Of a stretch of DNA of 64,000 nt, positions 1-8,753 are shown one piece after another (the stretch's first letter is position 1; every line of letters starts with the position of its first letter). Source of the stretch: Mycolicibacterium agri (lineage in GTDB: Bacteria; Actinomycetota; Actinomycetes; Mycobacteriales; Mycobacteriaceae). The notes below the pieces were generated by a model that was not told the origin of the DNA, searched no databases, and worked only from the letters and a program-made list of their open reading frames with translations. The stretch is taken from NCBI RefSeq assembly GCF_002553505.1, contig NZ_PDCP01000002.1:1-64000 (forward strand), written 5' to 3'. A program made the translations under genes and the position numbers.

Positions 1-255
1 GAGCTCGATATCTACTTCTGCGATCCGCACTCGCCATGGCAACGCGGCAGTAACGAGAACACCAACGGGCTGCTGCGCCAATACTTTGCTAAAGGCACCG
101 ACCTATCAGTGTTCCCGGCCGACTACCTCGACTACGTTGCCGCCCAACTCAACACCCGACCCCGCAAAACCCTCGGCTGGAAGAAACCCGCTGAAGTCCT
201 CGACGAGCTACTCTCAAACCCGCCAAAACCACCCGCTGTTGCATCCACTGCCTGA
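1..255 (+). mobile_element. IS30-family transposase, C-terminal fragment
   Basis: An open frame enters from the left edge and gives about 84 residues before a stop. It contains [20 protein letters not shown] followed by a KGTDLS segment, the classic end of the IS30 DDE integrase core, where the Glu of NEN is the last catalytic acidic residue. The tail ([16 protein letters not shown]) is also typical of IS30 transposases. The 5' part lies outside the window, so intactness cannot be judged. The terminal inverted repeat is probably within the next 50 bases but cannot be paired without the other end. It marks the left side of the haem block as a site of IS insertion. Confidence 0.88.
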
Positions 256-295
256 AATCGCCTGGGACTTTGCGGGCACTAGCGTCTGTTCGCGG

Positions 296-889
296 TCAAG
301 CAGGTACCGCCCGCAGCGCGGCGGGCAGGCTGGGCAGGAAGTGCTTGGTGGCGAAGGCGCGGATTTCGTCGGGGGTCTCCAGCGGCTGTGGGCCGGGCAG
401 CAGCAGCGCCATCGCCGCATAGCGCAGGATCGTGTCGGCCAGCTCGTAGACGGCCACCTCGCCGATCTTCTCGGCGAATCCCTCGGGGAAGATCACCCGC
501 AACGCGTCGGCCATCCGCTCGATCGCCGCGCCGTAGTGACGCTGCGCGAGCTCGAGCACCAGGGCGGGTTCGTCGGTCATCATCCGGTTGAGCACGCGGT
601 GCCTGCGGAACCGCAGAATCGACAGCGTGAAGGCCTCGACGTAGTAATTCGATTGCGGGCCAGCCTGTTTCAGCTCGGCAGCGATGTCGGCGAACAGCGC
701 GACGTTCTCGCGTTCAATCACAGCGGCGACCAGGTCGTCCTTGTTCGCGAACCGCCGGTAGATCGTCGTGCGGCTGACGCCGGCGCGGCGGGCGACGTCT
801 TCGAGCGCGACCCGGCGCAGGCCGTGGCGTTCGAACTCGACGACGGCGGCGTCGAGGATGGCTTCGGTGCTGGGATCAGGCCCGGGCAT
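296..889 (-). CDS. TetR-family transcriptional regulator
   Basis: A 197-residue protein with an N-terminal TetR helix-turn-helix at about residues 29-48 ([20 protein letters not shown]) and a helical ligand-binding C-terminal domain. The start is the ATG at 889, which lies inside the 3' end of the oxygenase gene (14-bp overlap), so the two are almost certainly one operon. By family it should repress its own operon and release DNA on binding a hydrophobic ligand. A palindrome upstream of the oxygenase (1758-1777) is a candidate operator. The ligand is unknown. Confidence 0.85.
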   Translation of the reverse strand: MPGPDPSTEAILDAAVVEFERHGLRRVALEDVARRAGVSRTTIYRRFANKDDLVAAVIERENVALFADIAAELKQAGPQSNYYVEAFTLSILRFRRHRVLNRMMTDEPALVLELAQRHYGAAIERMADALRVIFPEGFAEKIGEVAVYELADTILRYAAMALLLPGPQPLETPDEIRAFATKHFLPSLPAALRAVPA

Positions 890-1745
890 AGCCGGCTCGG
901 GCGTACTTGTTGTAGCGCACCCGCATCGGCAGATGGTCCCACAGCCAGTTGACGGGGCGCGACCGCCACAGCGCCGCGAACCGCTGATAGCGCCGCTCCT
1001 GGCGGTCGGTCCACGGCAGGCCGAGCAGTTCGCGGGTGCGTGGCGGCATCCCGCCGGTGGTGAGAAATGCTGCCACCGGGTTGAACACCTTCGAGACGAC
1101 CCGCCACAGCGCGGGCGGCACCCCCTTCGGGCACGGATAGCCCTTGGTGACATAGCCGACGCCGTACTTCGCGGTGGGGTGGGCGATGACGATCTCGTCG
1201 ATCATCCGCTCCCAGTAGCGTTCGAACTCGGCGTAATCGGCCGGCATCACGCGGTCGCTGACCCCGTAGCGGCGGTACCACGTCTTCGATTCGAGGTAGA
1301 TCTGCTCCTTCTCCGCGCCGGTGAGCCGCTTGACGAACGTGTCGGCGAAGTACAGCACCTGGTCGACGAACGTGGCGTGCGCCCAGAAGTAGGTCTCCGG
1401 CTCGAGCGCGTGATAGCGGGCGCCGTCCGGCATGGTGCCCTTGATCTGGGTGTGGAAGTCGCGGACCTGCTGGCCGGGGTGGTCGTCGTCGCTGCCGTAC
1501 ACCGTCATGAAGATCGGCGGCAGTGACCGCTTCACCCGCGCCCTGGTGTCGGAGAAGAACACCGAATGGTCCAGCACGCCCTGGCCCAATTCGGCGAGCA
1601 TGTTCTGCAGTACGGCGGGCCGCGGCCCGATCAGGTACATCCGGTTGTCGCCGAAATACCGCCAGACCAGCGACTGCGGCCCGAGCGGCAGGGCGTCCGG
1701 CCGCTGCGCGGTGTCCTGCTGGGGGGTCTCGGCCACATCCGTCAT
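876..1745 (-). CDS. MpaB/latex-clearing-protein-type oxygenase (DUF2236)
   Basis: A 289-residue protein matching the oxygenase MpaB / rubber oxygenase catalytic family, haem proteins related to latex-clearing protein. Supporting features are the early [20 protein letters not shown] segment, the [15 protein letters not shown] helix and the [16 protein letters not shown] segment. The ATG at 1745 is preferred over an upstream in-frame start because it gives [10 protein letters not shown] and leaves the candidate operator in the leader. The gene is first in a two-gene operon with the TetR regulator. Substrate is unknown; many mycobacterial paralogues with the same TetR pairing exist. No signal peptide is seen. 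Confidence 0.8.
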   Translation of the reverse strand: MTDVAETPQQDTAQRPDALPLGPQSLVWRYFGDNRMYLIGPRPAVLQNMLAELGQGVLDHSVFFSDTRARVKRSLPPIFMTVYGSDDDHPGQQVRDFHTQIKGTMPDGARYHALEPETYFWAHATFVDQVLYFADTFVKRLTGAEKEQIYLESKTWYRRYGVSDRVMPADYAEFERYWERMIDEIVIAHPTAKYGVGYVTKGYPCPKGVPPALWRVVSKVFNPVAAFLTTGGMPPRTRELLGLPWTDRQERRYQRFAALWRSRPVNWLWDHLPMRVRYNKYARAGYARA

Positions 1746-1757
1746 GTGAAACAGTGT

Positions 1758-1777
1758 TACAAATTCTGAACTTTGTA
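1758..1777. promoter_or_regulatory. Candidate TetR operator upstream of the oxygenase-tetR operon
   Basis: TACAAA (1758-1763), an 8-base spacer and TTTGTA (1772-1777) form a perfect 6-bp inverted repeat 13 bases upstream of the oxygenase start. It is AT-rich against a GC-rich background, and its position overlapping the promoter/leader suits autorepression by the operon's TetR protein. Binding itself is inferred. Confidence 0.5.
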
Positions 1778-1832
1778 CCAACCCGGTGTGAGCGGCCTCA
1801 CGGTACCAAGCGCAAGCTAAAGCGGCAGGTGC

Positions 1833-2069
1833 TCAGCGCCGACGCAGCCGCGCGACGCCGTCGATGGCCAGCACGCCCGCCACGGTCGCCAGCAACAACA
1901 TCAGCACCAACAACGGCGGGTAGTAGGCCACCGACGTCGTCTGCGGTTCGCCTTCGAGTACCGGGGCCACCGTGACCACCGACTGCGCGGCGAACCACGA
2001 CCACACCGCACCCGCGGCGGCGACGACGGCCAGCACCAGCTCGACGGCGACGCGGCGGCGCTGGCTCAC
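1833..2069 (-). CDS. Small membrane protein (Rv0514-like)
   Basis: A 78-residue protein with two predicted membrane helices (about residues 9-28 and 46-66) joined by a short polar loop and ending in a positively charged RLRRR tail. The start is GTG at 2069, which shares GTGA with the stop of the upstream gene, indicating translational coupling. It is the last gene of the hemA-hemC-hemD-hemB operon, as I recall for Rv0514 in M. tuberculosis. Function unknown; association with haem synthesis is positional only. Confidence 0.7.
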   Translation of the reverse strand: MSQRRRVAVELVLAVVAAAGAVWSWFAAQSVVTVAPVLEGEPQTTSVAYYPPLLVLMLLLATVAGVLAIDGVARLRRR

Positions 2070-2557
2070 TGCGTGCGCTCCGGCGGTATGCGCTCGTCGA
2101 CCAGATGCACCAGCGCCTGGCGCAGCTGCTGATGCTTGCGGGCCCAGGCCTGTGCGGTGCGGTCGTTGGTCAGCTTGAGACCGATTCCGGTACGGCCCTT
2201 GGGCACACCGGTCAGCTCGCCCAGCGCGCGGGCCGACTGCCACTTCGGCGCCTCGGAACCCGTCGGCTCCGGGTAGACGCGGACGATGTCGTCGATGCTG
2301 ATCCGCTCGGTGCCCTCGCGCAGCGTCGTCGGGGTCAGCTCCACCGACGTGTGAATGCGGGCCGCCTTCACCTGCAGCGCGACGAAGCTGCTCACCAGGA
2401 CGAAGAAGATCGTCGGGATCAGCAGCTGGATCCCGTAGCCGGCCGACATCTGGATCAGCAACATTGAGATCGCCGACGCCGGACCCGTCAGCACCCACAG
2501 CCAACTGGCGCCCTGCTCATAGAACAGAACATCGCCCTGTTCGCTGCTTTGCGTCAC
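2066..2557 (-). CDS. Membrane protein, Rv0513-like (possibly DUF3093)
   Basis: A 163-residue protein with two closely spaced N-terminal membrane helices (about 19-38 and 43-64) and a soluble C-terminal domain (about 70-163), an arrangement that fits DUF3093-type proteins. The start is GTG at 2557, overlapping the preceding stop in a GTGA; its own stop overlaps the next start in the same way. It therefore sits in a run of coupled genes downstream of hemB. No catalytic motif is visible and the function is unknown. Confidence 0.7.
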   Translation of the reverse strand: MTQSSEQGDVLFYEQGASWLWVLTGPASAISMLLIQMSAGYGIQLLIPTIFFVLVSSFVALQVKAARIHTSVELTPTTLREGTERISIDDIVRVYPEPTGSEAPKWQSARALGELTGVPKGRTGIGLKLTNDRTAQAWARKHQQLRQALVHLVDERIPPERTQ

Positions 2558-2928
2558 AACGTCTCCTGGTAGAAGCCTGCGGCCGCGGGCCGGGTGATCA
2601 ACGCGACGGCCGCGATCAACGGGATCACCGCGATCAGCGTCAGGATATGCACCACGCCGGCCACCGCCACGAGGGCCACCACAACGATGGTGGCCAGCGA
2701 CAGCGCCAGCGCGGCGCGGCGGAATCGGCCATCACCCGTTCGGCTGCGACCGGCCAGGAGGGCGAGCCCAGCGCCCGCCAATGCGAAAAGCACGCCCACC
2801 CCGCGGAAAACGGCAGGCAGGTTCACCGAGGCCGTGATCAACCCGCCGACGATCAACAGCACGGCCGCCACCACCCAGCACCAGAACGCGGCGTCGACGA
2901 CGCGCGGCCGGGGCGAGGGTGCAGACAT
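2554..2928 (-). CDS. Four-helix membrane protein, paralogue of the next gene upstream
   Basis: A 124-residue hydrophobic protein with four predicted membrane helices (about 13-34, 41-60, 71-91, 95-113). The start is the ATG at 2928, giving MSAPSPRPRVVDAAFWCW. The VDAAFWCWVVA opening resembles VDTGFWLWLVA in the 2940-3425 product, so the two look like a tandem duplication. Its stop overlaps the next GTG start. Neither gene is in the M. tuberculosis haem operon as I remember it, so they look like a lineage-specific insertion. Function unknown. Confidence 0.65.
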   Translation of the reverse strand: MSAPSPRPRVVDAAFWCWVVAAVLLIVGGLITASVNLPAVFRGVGVLFALAGAGLALLAGRSRTGDGRFRRAALALSLATIVVVALVAVAGVVHILTLIAVIPLIAAVALITRPAAAGFYQETL

Positions 2929-2939
2929 GGTCGGTGAGC

Positions 2940-3425
2940 CTAACGAACGAAGAACGCGTGGGCGTCCTTGCGGTGCAGCAGGAACACTCCCCCGGCGATC
3001 AGCACGGAACCCACGATCGCGCTGACCGCGTAGAGCACCGCGGGCAGGGGCTCGCGGTCGACCGAAAACAGGCTGCTCGCCGTGTACACCACCGACGCGA
3101 CACCGCCGCCGGTGAGCACCGTGCGGGTCCACCGGTAGCCCTGACGCATCAAGAACAGGAACGTGACGACGACCGCGGCGAAAACGAACACGAAAACGCC
3201 CGACAGCACGTCGACGACGACGGGCGGGCGCGGACCGTCGGCGTTGAGGAGATCGACCACGTATCCGGTGACCATGAAGGGAACCGCCACCAGCCAGAGC
3301 CAGAAGCCGGTGTCGACGTCGGCCGGGCGTTCCTCGCTTACGTTGTCGCCTTGCCGGCTCGGCTCCCGCGCGCTGTGCTGATCGTCTGCTCGCAAGCTTC
3401 CCTCACGCCAGCCAATCGGCGACAT
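2940..3425 (-). CDS. Membrane protein downstream of hemB
   Basis: Up to 161 residues with four predicted membrane helices beginning at DVDTGFWLWLVAVPFMVTGY. The first roughly 30 residues are polar and low in complexity, so the true start is uncertain. The ATG at 3425 overlaps the hemB 3' end by 23 bp, while a TTG at 3395 would avoid the overlap. The hydrophobic core is secure either way. It shares its opening motif with the following gene and probably arose with it by duplication. No function can be assigned. Confidence 0.6.
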   Translation of the reverse strand: MSPIGWREGSLRADDQHSAREPSRQGDNVSEERPADVDTGFWLWLVAVPFMVTGYVVDLLNADGPRPPVVVDVLSGVFVFVFAAVVVTFLFLMRQGYRWTRTVLTGGGVASVVYTASSLFSVDREPLPAVLYAVSAIVGSVLIAGGVFLLHRKDAHAFFVR

Positions 3426-4383
3426 CGGCCGCCCAGTACGTCAACACGATGTCTGCGCCCGCGCGGCGAATGCTCGTCAACGCCTCCAGCGCGGCGGCCC
3501 GTCCGTCGATCCAGCCGTTCGCGGCGGCCGCGCTGATCATCGCGTACTCCCCCGAAATCTGGTATGCCGCAACGGGCACCGGCGAGACCTCGGCCGCGGC
3601 GGCCACCACGTCGAGATAGCTCATCGCGGGCTTCACCATGATGATGTCGGCGCCCTCGGCGATGTCCAACTCGACCTCGTGCAACGCCTCGCGCGCGTTG
3701 GCCGGATTCTGTTGGTAGGTGCGACGATCGCCGGTCAGGCTGGACGACACCGCCTCGCGGAACGGGCCGTAGAAGGCCGACGCGAACTTCGCCGCGTACG
3801 CCAGGATCACCACGTCGGTGTGCCCGGCCGCGTCCAGCCCGTCGCGGATCGCGGCGACCTGACCGTCCATCATGCCGCTCGGGCCCACCACATGCGCCCC
3901 GGAATTCGCCTGCGCTACAGACATTTCCACGTAGCGGGTGTTGGTAGCGTCGTTGTCGACGCGGCCGGATGCGTCCAGCACGCCGCAGTGGCCGTGATCG
4001 GTGAACTCGTCCAGGCAGGTGTCGGCCATCAGCACGGTGTCGTCGCCGAGGTCCTTGGACAGATCCCGCAAGGCGACGTTGAGGATGCCGTCCTCGGATG
4101 TCCCCGCGGTGCCGACCGCGTCCTTGTCCTCTTCGCGCGGCACACCGAACAGCATCAGGCCGCCGACGCCGGCCTCCACCGCCTGAGCCGCGGCACGGCG
4201 CAGCGAGTCCCGGGTGTGCTGCACCACGCCGGGCATGGACGCGATCGGCTTCGGCTCGTCGATGCCGTCGGCGACGAACATCGGCAGCACCAAATGCCGT
4301 GGCTCCAACGACGTCTCGGCGACCAGCCGGCGCATCGCTGGAGTTGACCGGAGTCGGCGCGGACGGTGACGCGGGTAGGCCAC
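3403..4383 (-). CDS. hemB: Delta-aminolevulinic acid dehydratase (porphobilinogen synthase)
   Basis: A 326-residue enzyme that condenses two 5-aminolevulinate molecules to porphobilinogen, the second committed step of haem and corrinoid synthesis. Both active-site lysines are present: K199 in YAAKFASAFYGPFR and the Schiff-base K251 in IIMVKPAMSYLDVV. The metal-site loop reads DTCLDEFTDHGHCG, keeping two of the three cysteines of the zinc type with Asp at the middle position. The GTG start at 4383 is chosen because a strong GAGGAGGAAA ribosome-binding site lies just upstream and the protein then begins AYPRHRPRRLR as in relatives. It follows the hemD fusion by 22 bp. Confidence 0.95.
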   Translation of the reverse strand: MAYPRHRPRRLRSTPAMRRLVAETSLEPRHLVLPMFVADGIDEPKPIASMPGVVQHTRDSLRRAAAQAVEAGVGGLMLFGVPREEDKDAVGTAGTSEDGILNVALRDLSKDLGDDTVLMADTCLDEFTDHGHCGVLDASGRVDNDATNTRYVEMSVAQANSGAHVVGPSGMMDGQVAAIRDGLDAAGHTDVVILAYAAKFASAFYGPFREAVSSSLTGDRRTYQQNPANAREALHEVELDIAEGADIIMVKPAMSYLDVVAAAAEVSPVPVAAYQISGEYAMISAAAANGWIDGRAAALEALTSIRRAGADIVLTYWAADVADWLA

Positions 4384-4405
4384 TGTCGTTTCCTCCTCGG
4401 CAGGT

Positions 4406-6034
4406 CTAGCGGCGGCGGCTCTTCTTACGCGGCGGCGGCAGGGCGCCCTCGGCCCGCAGCCGCGCGGCGTGCTCGGCGAGCGCCTCGACCAGCGGACCGA
4501 TCGCGGCGACCTCCGGCTGCACATCCACGCGCAGCCCGAATTCCGCTGCGGTTTCTGCAGTTTTCGGGCCGATGCACGCGACGATCGTGCGGGCGTGCGG
4601 CTTGCCGGCGATGCCGACGAGGTTGCGCACCGTCGAACTCGACGTGAAGCACACCGCGTCGAAGCCGCCCGTCTTGATCATCTCGCGGGTCTCCGCGGGC
4701 GGCGGGGCCGCGCGCACGGTCCGGTACGCGGTGACGTCCTCGATCTCCCAGCCGCGTTCGCGCAGCCCTTCGGCCAGCGTCTCGGTGGCGATGTCGGCGC
4801 GCGGCAGCAGCACCCGGTTCACCGGATCGAAAACGTCATCGTAGGGCGGGAATTCGTCGAGCAGGCCCAGCGAGGACTGCTCACCCGACGGCACCAGCTC
4901 CGGCTCGATGCCGAATGCGCGCACCCTGTCGGCGGTGGACTGGCCCACGCACGCGATCTTTACACCGGAGAACGCGCGGGCGTCGAGGCCGAACTCCTTG
5001 AACTTCTCCCACACCGCGCGCACCGCGTTGGTCGAGGTGAACACCACCCACTGGTAGCGGCCGTCCACCAGGCCCTTGACCGCGCGCTCCATCTGGGCGG
5101 GGCTGCGCGGCGGCTCGACCGCGATGGTCGGCACCTCAATCGGCAACGCGCCGTGTGTGATCAACCGCTCGCTCATCTCGCCGGCCTGGTCCTTGGTGCG
5201 CGGCACCAGCACGGTCCAGCCGTACAGAGCGCGGCTCTCCCACCAGTTCAACTTCGCCCGGTTGGCGACGGTCTTGCCGATCGTCACGACCAGCGGCCCG
5301 GTCAGCGGGCCCGCGGGCTCGTTCGCGCCCACGGCCGCCTTGTCGTTCAGGCCGCCCAGCGTCGTCTCCACCGAGCGCTGCTGGCAGGTCGTGCCGTGCG
5401 CGGTGACCACACACGGCGTGGTGTCGGCCAGGCCGTATTCGATCAGCGTGCTCGCCGCGTCGGGCAGGTGCGACGCCGTCGCCTGCAGGATCAGCGGGCC
5501 CGGCGCCGCGGCCAGCGCGGCCCAGTCGACATCGCCGCGCACGTCGGCGACGGTGTGCGACGAGCCCAGCGGAAGGCCCGCATACGTGGGCACCGCCGTG
5601 GTCGGCGGCAGGCCCGGCACGATCTCGAACGGCAGGTGTGAACGCGTCAGCGCACTGATTTCGGTGATCACCGCGTCCACCGACAGCGGATCGCCCGCCA
5701 CCAGGCGCACCACGTCGACGCCGGTGCGGGCCTCGTTGGCCAGTATCTTGGCGACCTCGGCGGCGTCGCCGAGCGCAGGCCGGACGTCCGGTCCGCCCGC
5801 GATGGTGGCGGCCTCGCCGTTGCCCTCTGCGTCGGCGGGCTCGGGGCCCGACGGCGGCGGCAGCTCGGACCCGGCCAGGGTCAGCACCGCTTCGGGCACG
5901 TCGGGGTCGGTGAAGATCAGTGCGGCGTTGGCGAGCACGGTCCGCGCCCGCGTCGTCAGCAGGCCCGGATCGCCGGGCCCAGAGCCGACGTACGTGATGC
6001 GGCCGGGCTTCTGCTTACGCCCTCGGGTCGTCAT
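4406..6034 (-). CDS. hemD: HemD fusion: SUMT-like methyltransferase domain plus uroporphyrinogen-III synthase
   Basis: A 542-residue two-domain protein. Residues about 13-255 form a SAM-dependent tetrapyrrole methylase fold opening with [13 protein letters not shown]. Residues about 270-525 form uroporphyrinogen-III synthase, which closes hydroxymethylbilane with inversion of ring D. A basic KKSRRR tail ends it. In the methylase half, the motif that is usually VRLKGGDPF reads VRLVAGDPL, so activity on uroporphyrinogen III is doubtful. The ATG at 6034 overlaps the hemC stop as ATGA. It corresponds to Rv0511, often annotated as a CysG/HemD fusion. Confidence 0.92.
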   Translation of the reverse strand: MTTRGRKQKPGRITYVGSGPGDPGLLTTRARTVLANAALIFTDPDVPEAVLTLAGSELPPPSGPEPADAEGNGEAATIAGGPDVRPALGDAAEVAKILANEARTGVDVVRLVAGDPLSVDAVITEISALTRSHLPFEIVPGLPPTTAVPTYAGLPLGSSHTVADVRGDVDWAALAAAPGPLILQATASHLPDAASTLIEYGLADTTPCVVTAHGTTCQQRSVETTLGGLNDKAAVGANEPAGPLTGPLVVTIGKTVANRAKLNWWESRALYGWTVLVPRTKDQAGEMSERLITHGALPIEVPTIAVEPPRSPAQMERAVKGLVDGRYQWVVFTSTNAVRAVWEKFKEFGLDARAFSGVKIACVGQSTADRVRAFGIEPELVPSGEQSSLGLLDEFPPYDDVFDPVNRVLLPRADIATETLAEGLRERGWEIEDVTAYRTVRAAPPPAETREMIKTGGFDAVCFTSSSTVRNLVGIAGKPHARTIVACIGPKTAETAAEFGLRVDVQPEVAAIGPLVEALAEHAARLRAEGALPPPRKKSRRR

Positions 6035-6975
6035 CTGTCTCTCCCAGCTTCTACCAACAGATCGCGCGCCCCCAGCTCGAACAACTCCGCGGCGACCGAG
6101 AGACCAAGCTCTCGTGCCCGCCCGGGAGTGCCGATGCCGGACGCACGGATCACGTCGGATCCGTCCAGCGTCGCCACGCAGCCGCGCAGCGACAGCTCTT
6201 CGAAGACGTGGCCGTCCTCATCGATCGACTCGACCACCTCGGCGATCGCGCCCACCGGTGCGGAGCAACCCGCCTCCAGTTCGGCGAGCAGGACCCGCTC
6301 TGCGGTGACTGCGGCGCGCGTGTCGGCGTCGTCCAACTCCGCCAGCAGCGCGACAAGCTCGGTGTCGCCCGCGCGACACTCCACCGCGAGCGCACCTTGA
6401 GCCGGCGCTGGCAACATCTGCACCGGCTCGAGAGTCTCGGTGACTTCGCTCAACCGCCCGATGCGGGCCAGTCCCGCCCTGGCGACGACGATGCCGTCGA
6501 GATCACCGTTGCTTACCCTGTTCAACCTGGTATCAAGGTTGCCTCTTAGGGGGCGGATTTCCAAACCGAGACCCAATGCTCTAAGCTGTGCGGCCCGCCG
6601 CGGGCTCGACGTGCCGATCACCGAGCCCACCGGCAACTCCCCCAGCACCATGCCGTCGCGGGCCACCAACGCGTCGCGAGGGTCCTCGCGCGGGGGTATC
6701 GCCGGGATCTCGAAGCGGGGATCGGGCGCCGTCGGCAAATCTTTGTAGGAGTGCACGGCAAGATCGACCCGGCCGTCGTCGATGGCTTCGCGCAGCGCCG
6801 CGGTGAAGACGCCGACCCCGATGTTGGCAATGGGTTCACTGGACCGGTCGCCCTCGGTGCTGACGATCACCAACTCGGCGGCGTGGCCCTTGGCCACCAG
6901 GGCGTCTTTGATGACACTCGCTTGCGTTGTCGCCAACAGGCTGCCGCGGGTACCTATCCGGATGAAATCAGCCAA
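6031..6975 (-). CDS. hemC: Porphobilinogen deaminase (hydroxymethylbilane synthase)
   Basis: A 314-residue enzyme that polymerises four porphobilinogens on a covalent dipyrromethane cofactor. The cofactor cysteine is C237 in [10 protein letters not shown], and the catalytic Asp is D79 in HSYKDLP. Family arginines are present in [10 protein letters not shown] and [11 protein letters not shown]. Translation appears to begin at TTG (6975), 3 bases after the hemA stop. The first possible ATG is far inside the conserved fold, so a rare start and re-initiation after hemA are likely. The stop overlaps the hemD start. Confidence 0.94.
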   Translation of the reverse strand: MADFIRIGTRGSLLATTQASVIKDALVAKGHAAELVIVSTEGDRSSEPIANIGVGVFTAALREAIDDGRVDLAVHSYKDLPTAPDPRFEIPAIPPREDPRDALVARDGMVLGELPVGSVIGTSSPRRAAQLRALGLGLEIRPLRGNLDTRLNRVSNGDLDGIVVARAGLARIGRLSEVTETLEPVQMLPAPAQGALAVECRAGDTELVALLAELDDADTRAAVTAERVLLAELEAGCSAPVGAIAEVVESIDEDGHVFEELSLRGCVATLDGSDVIRASGIGTPGRARELGLSVAAELFELGARDLLVEAGRDR

Positions 6976-6978
6976 GCG

Positions 6979-8322
6979 TTACTCGGATTTGTCGAGATCG
7001 GTTGTCAGAATGGGGATTTCAGGCCCCGCCACCGCTTCGACGGCCTGCGGGTCCAACTCGAACAGCTCGCGCAGAGCCTCGGCGTAGCTGTCGCCGCCTG
7101 GCGAGCTGGCCAATTGCTTGACCCGCACGGTGGGTGCGTGCAGCAGTTTGTCGACGACGCGGCGCACGGTGCGGGCGACCTCGTCGCGCTGGGACGGATC
7201 GAGCCCGGGCAGCCTGTTCTCCAGCCGCAGCAACTCGGCTTCGACGACGTCGGCGGCGCGCTGGCGCAGCGCGGTGACGGTGGGCGTGACCTCGGCCATC
7301 CGCTGGCCGGCCAGGTAGTTGGCCACTTCGGCGGCGACGATCGCGCGGGCCGCCTCGGTGTCGGATGCGGCGGCGCGCGCCGACGGCTCGCGCTGGATGC
7401 GGTCCATGTCGACGACGTACACGTCGGGCAGGCCCGCGACGGCGGGGTCGACGTTGCGCGGCATGCCGAGGTCGCAGATGACCAGCTGTTTGGGCTCCTG
7501 CCCGTGGGCCAGGCCGCGGTGCACGTCGGCGAGCGACACCACCGGGCTGATCGCGCCGGTGCAGCTGACGACGACATCGGCGTCGGTCAGCACGGGGGTC
7601 AGGTGGTCGAAGGGGAACGCGTCCGCGGTGACGCCGAGGTCGCGGATTTTGTGCGCAAGCCGCTTGGCACGCGGCAGCGTGCGGTTGACGACGTGAACGC
7701 GTTCGACGCCGGCACGCACCAGATGCTTGGCCGAAAGAGCGCCCATCGCGCCCGCGCCGATGACCACCGCGCTGCGGCCGGCCAAACCGCCGAGCCTGGT
7801 GTCGGCCATGCCGAGCGCCACCGACACCACCGACGCGCCCGCGGCGTCGATTCCGGTTTCGGTGTGCACCCGCTTGCCGACGGCCAGCGCCCGCTGCGCG
7901 AGTTCGTGCAGGGTGCGCCCGACCGTCTGGTTCGCCTCGGCGGTGGCGTAGGCCCGCCGCACCTGGCCCAGCACCTGCTGCTCGCCGACGACGGCCGAAT
8001 CCAGGCCGCTGGCGACGGCGAACAGGTGCTCGACGGCGGCTTCGGCGTATCGGACGTAGGCGTATTTGGTGAGATCGCCCAGCCCCATGCCGGAGTGCTC
8101 GCTGAGCACCTGCCCGATCACCGACAGGCCGCCGTGGAAGGCTTCGACGACCGCGTACACCTCGACGCGGTTGCAGGTCGACAGCACCATCGCCTCGGTG
8201 ACGAGGGAGGATTGCAGGACCTGCTCGACGATTTTGGCTTGATCGGCCTCGTCGGTGCTCAACTGCTCGAGCACGGACACGGGCGCGCTGCGGTGCGAAA
8301 CCCCGAATAGCAGCACGCTCAT
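6979..8322 (-). CDS. hemA: Glutamyl-tRNA reductase
   Basis: A 447-residue NADPH-dependent enzyme reducing glutamyl-tRNA(Glu) to glutamate-1-semialdehyde, the entry step of the C5 haem pathway. The active-site cysteine is C50 in [11 protein letters not shown]. The NADPH domain follows with [15 protein letters not shown], then a helical dimerisation domain to the end. The ATG at 8322 gives the canonical [15 protein letters not shown] start; an upstream in-frame start adds a low-complexity leader absent from relatives. It is the first gene of the haem operon, whose leader is within 8323-8459, where I see no known riboswitch. Confidence 0.95.
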   Translation of the reverse strand: MSVLLFGVSHRSAPVSVLEQLSTDEADQAKIVEQVLQSSLVTEAMVLSTCNRVEVYAVVEAFHGGLSVIGQVLSEHSGMGLGDLTKYAYVRYAEAAVEHLFAVASGLDSAVVGEQQVLGQVRRAYATAEANQTVGRTLHELAQRALAVGKRVHTETGIDAAGASVVSVALGMADTRLGGLAGRSAVVIGAGAMGALSAKHLVRAGVERVHVVNRTLPRAKRLAHKIRDLGVTADAFPFDHLTPVLTDADVVVSCTGAISPVVSLADVHRGLAHGQEPKQLVICDLGMPRNVDPAVAGLPDVYVVDMDRIQREPSARAAASDTEAARAIVAAEVANYLAGQRMAEVTPTVTALRQRAADVVEAELLRLENRLPGLDPSQRDEVARTVRRVVDKLLHAPTVRVKQLASSPGGDSYAEALRELFELDPQAVEAVAGPEIPILTTDLDKSE

Positions 8323-8459
8323 GGCCTCATCACCACGTCGACCACGGTAGTCGTTTCCCAGCTGAGCTACCAAATTTGCTCACGCACCGCGAAACGGCAT
8401 CCCCGCAGGTGGTCACTCGATCTTTCGCTGCTGGAATGCCGTCTCGCGTGCGGTGAAGA
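8323..8459. other. Intergenic leader of the haem operon
   Basis: These 137 bases lie between the glutaredoxin-like gene and hemA, both on the minus strand. They should carry the hemA promoter or allow read-through from 8460. No convincing hairpin, riboswitch or inverted repeat was seen. Confidence 0.4.
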
Positions 8460-8714
8460 TCACTGTGCGAGATCGGCGCGCAGCCGGGGCTCGTCGAGCT
8501 CCCAGTAGCTGTGCTCGCGGCCGTCGAGCAGCACCACCGGCAGCCGATCACCGTATTCGGCGCGCAGCGAACTGTCCCCGGCGGCGGCCGCAGCGTCGAC
8601 GTCAGTGGTCGTCAGCTCGAAGCCCAGCTCGCCGGACAGTTCGGCCAGCCGTGCCCCGGTCCTCTCGCACAGTGAGCAACCCTGCCTGGTCAGCAACACC
8701 ACCTGCGCAGTCAC
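8460..8714 (-). CDS. Glutaredoxin-like thiol protein (Rv0508-like)
   Basis: An 84-residue protein with a thioredoxin-fold opening VVLLTRQGCSLCERT. The CSLC pair at about residues 13-16 is the redox CxxC. The cis-Pro segment RLPVVLLDGRE and the final WELDEPRLRADL helix fit the DUF836/glutaredoxin-like family. The start is GTG at 8714. It is the gene immediately upstream of hemA and divergent from serB1, as with Rv0508 in M. tuberculosis. A role in thiol-disulphide exchange is a family inference; the partner is unknown. Confidence 0.82.
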   Translation of the reverse strand: MTAQVVLLTRQGCSLCERTGARLAELSGELGFELTTTDVDAAAAAGDSSLRAEYGDRLPVVLLDGREHSYWELDEPRLRADLAQ

Positions 8715-8753
8715 GCAACCAGTATCCGCGCGCGGGTGTCTTAGGGTTGAGAT

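Noticed and set aside
4469..5641. Long plus-strand frame over the hemD fusion
   Set aside because: Mirror frame of a strong gene with family motifs throughout; no independent evidence.
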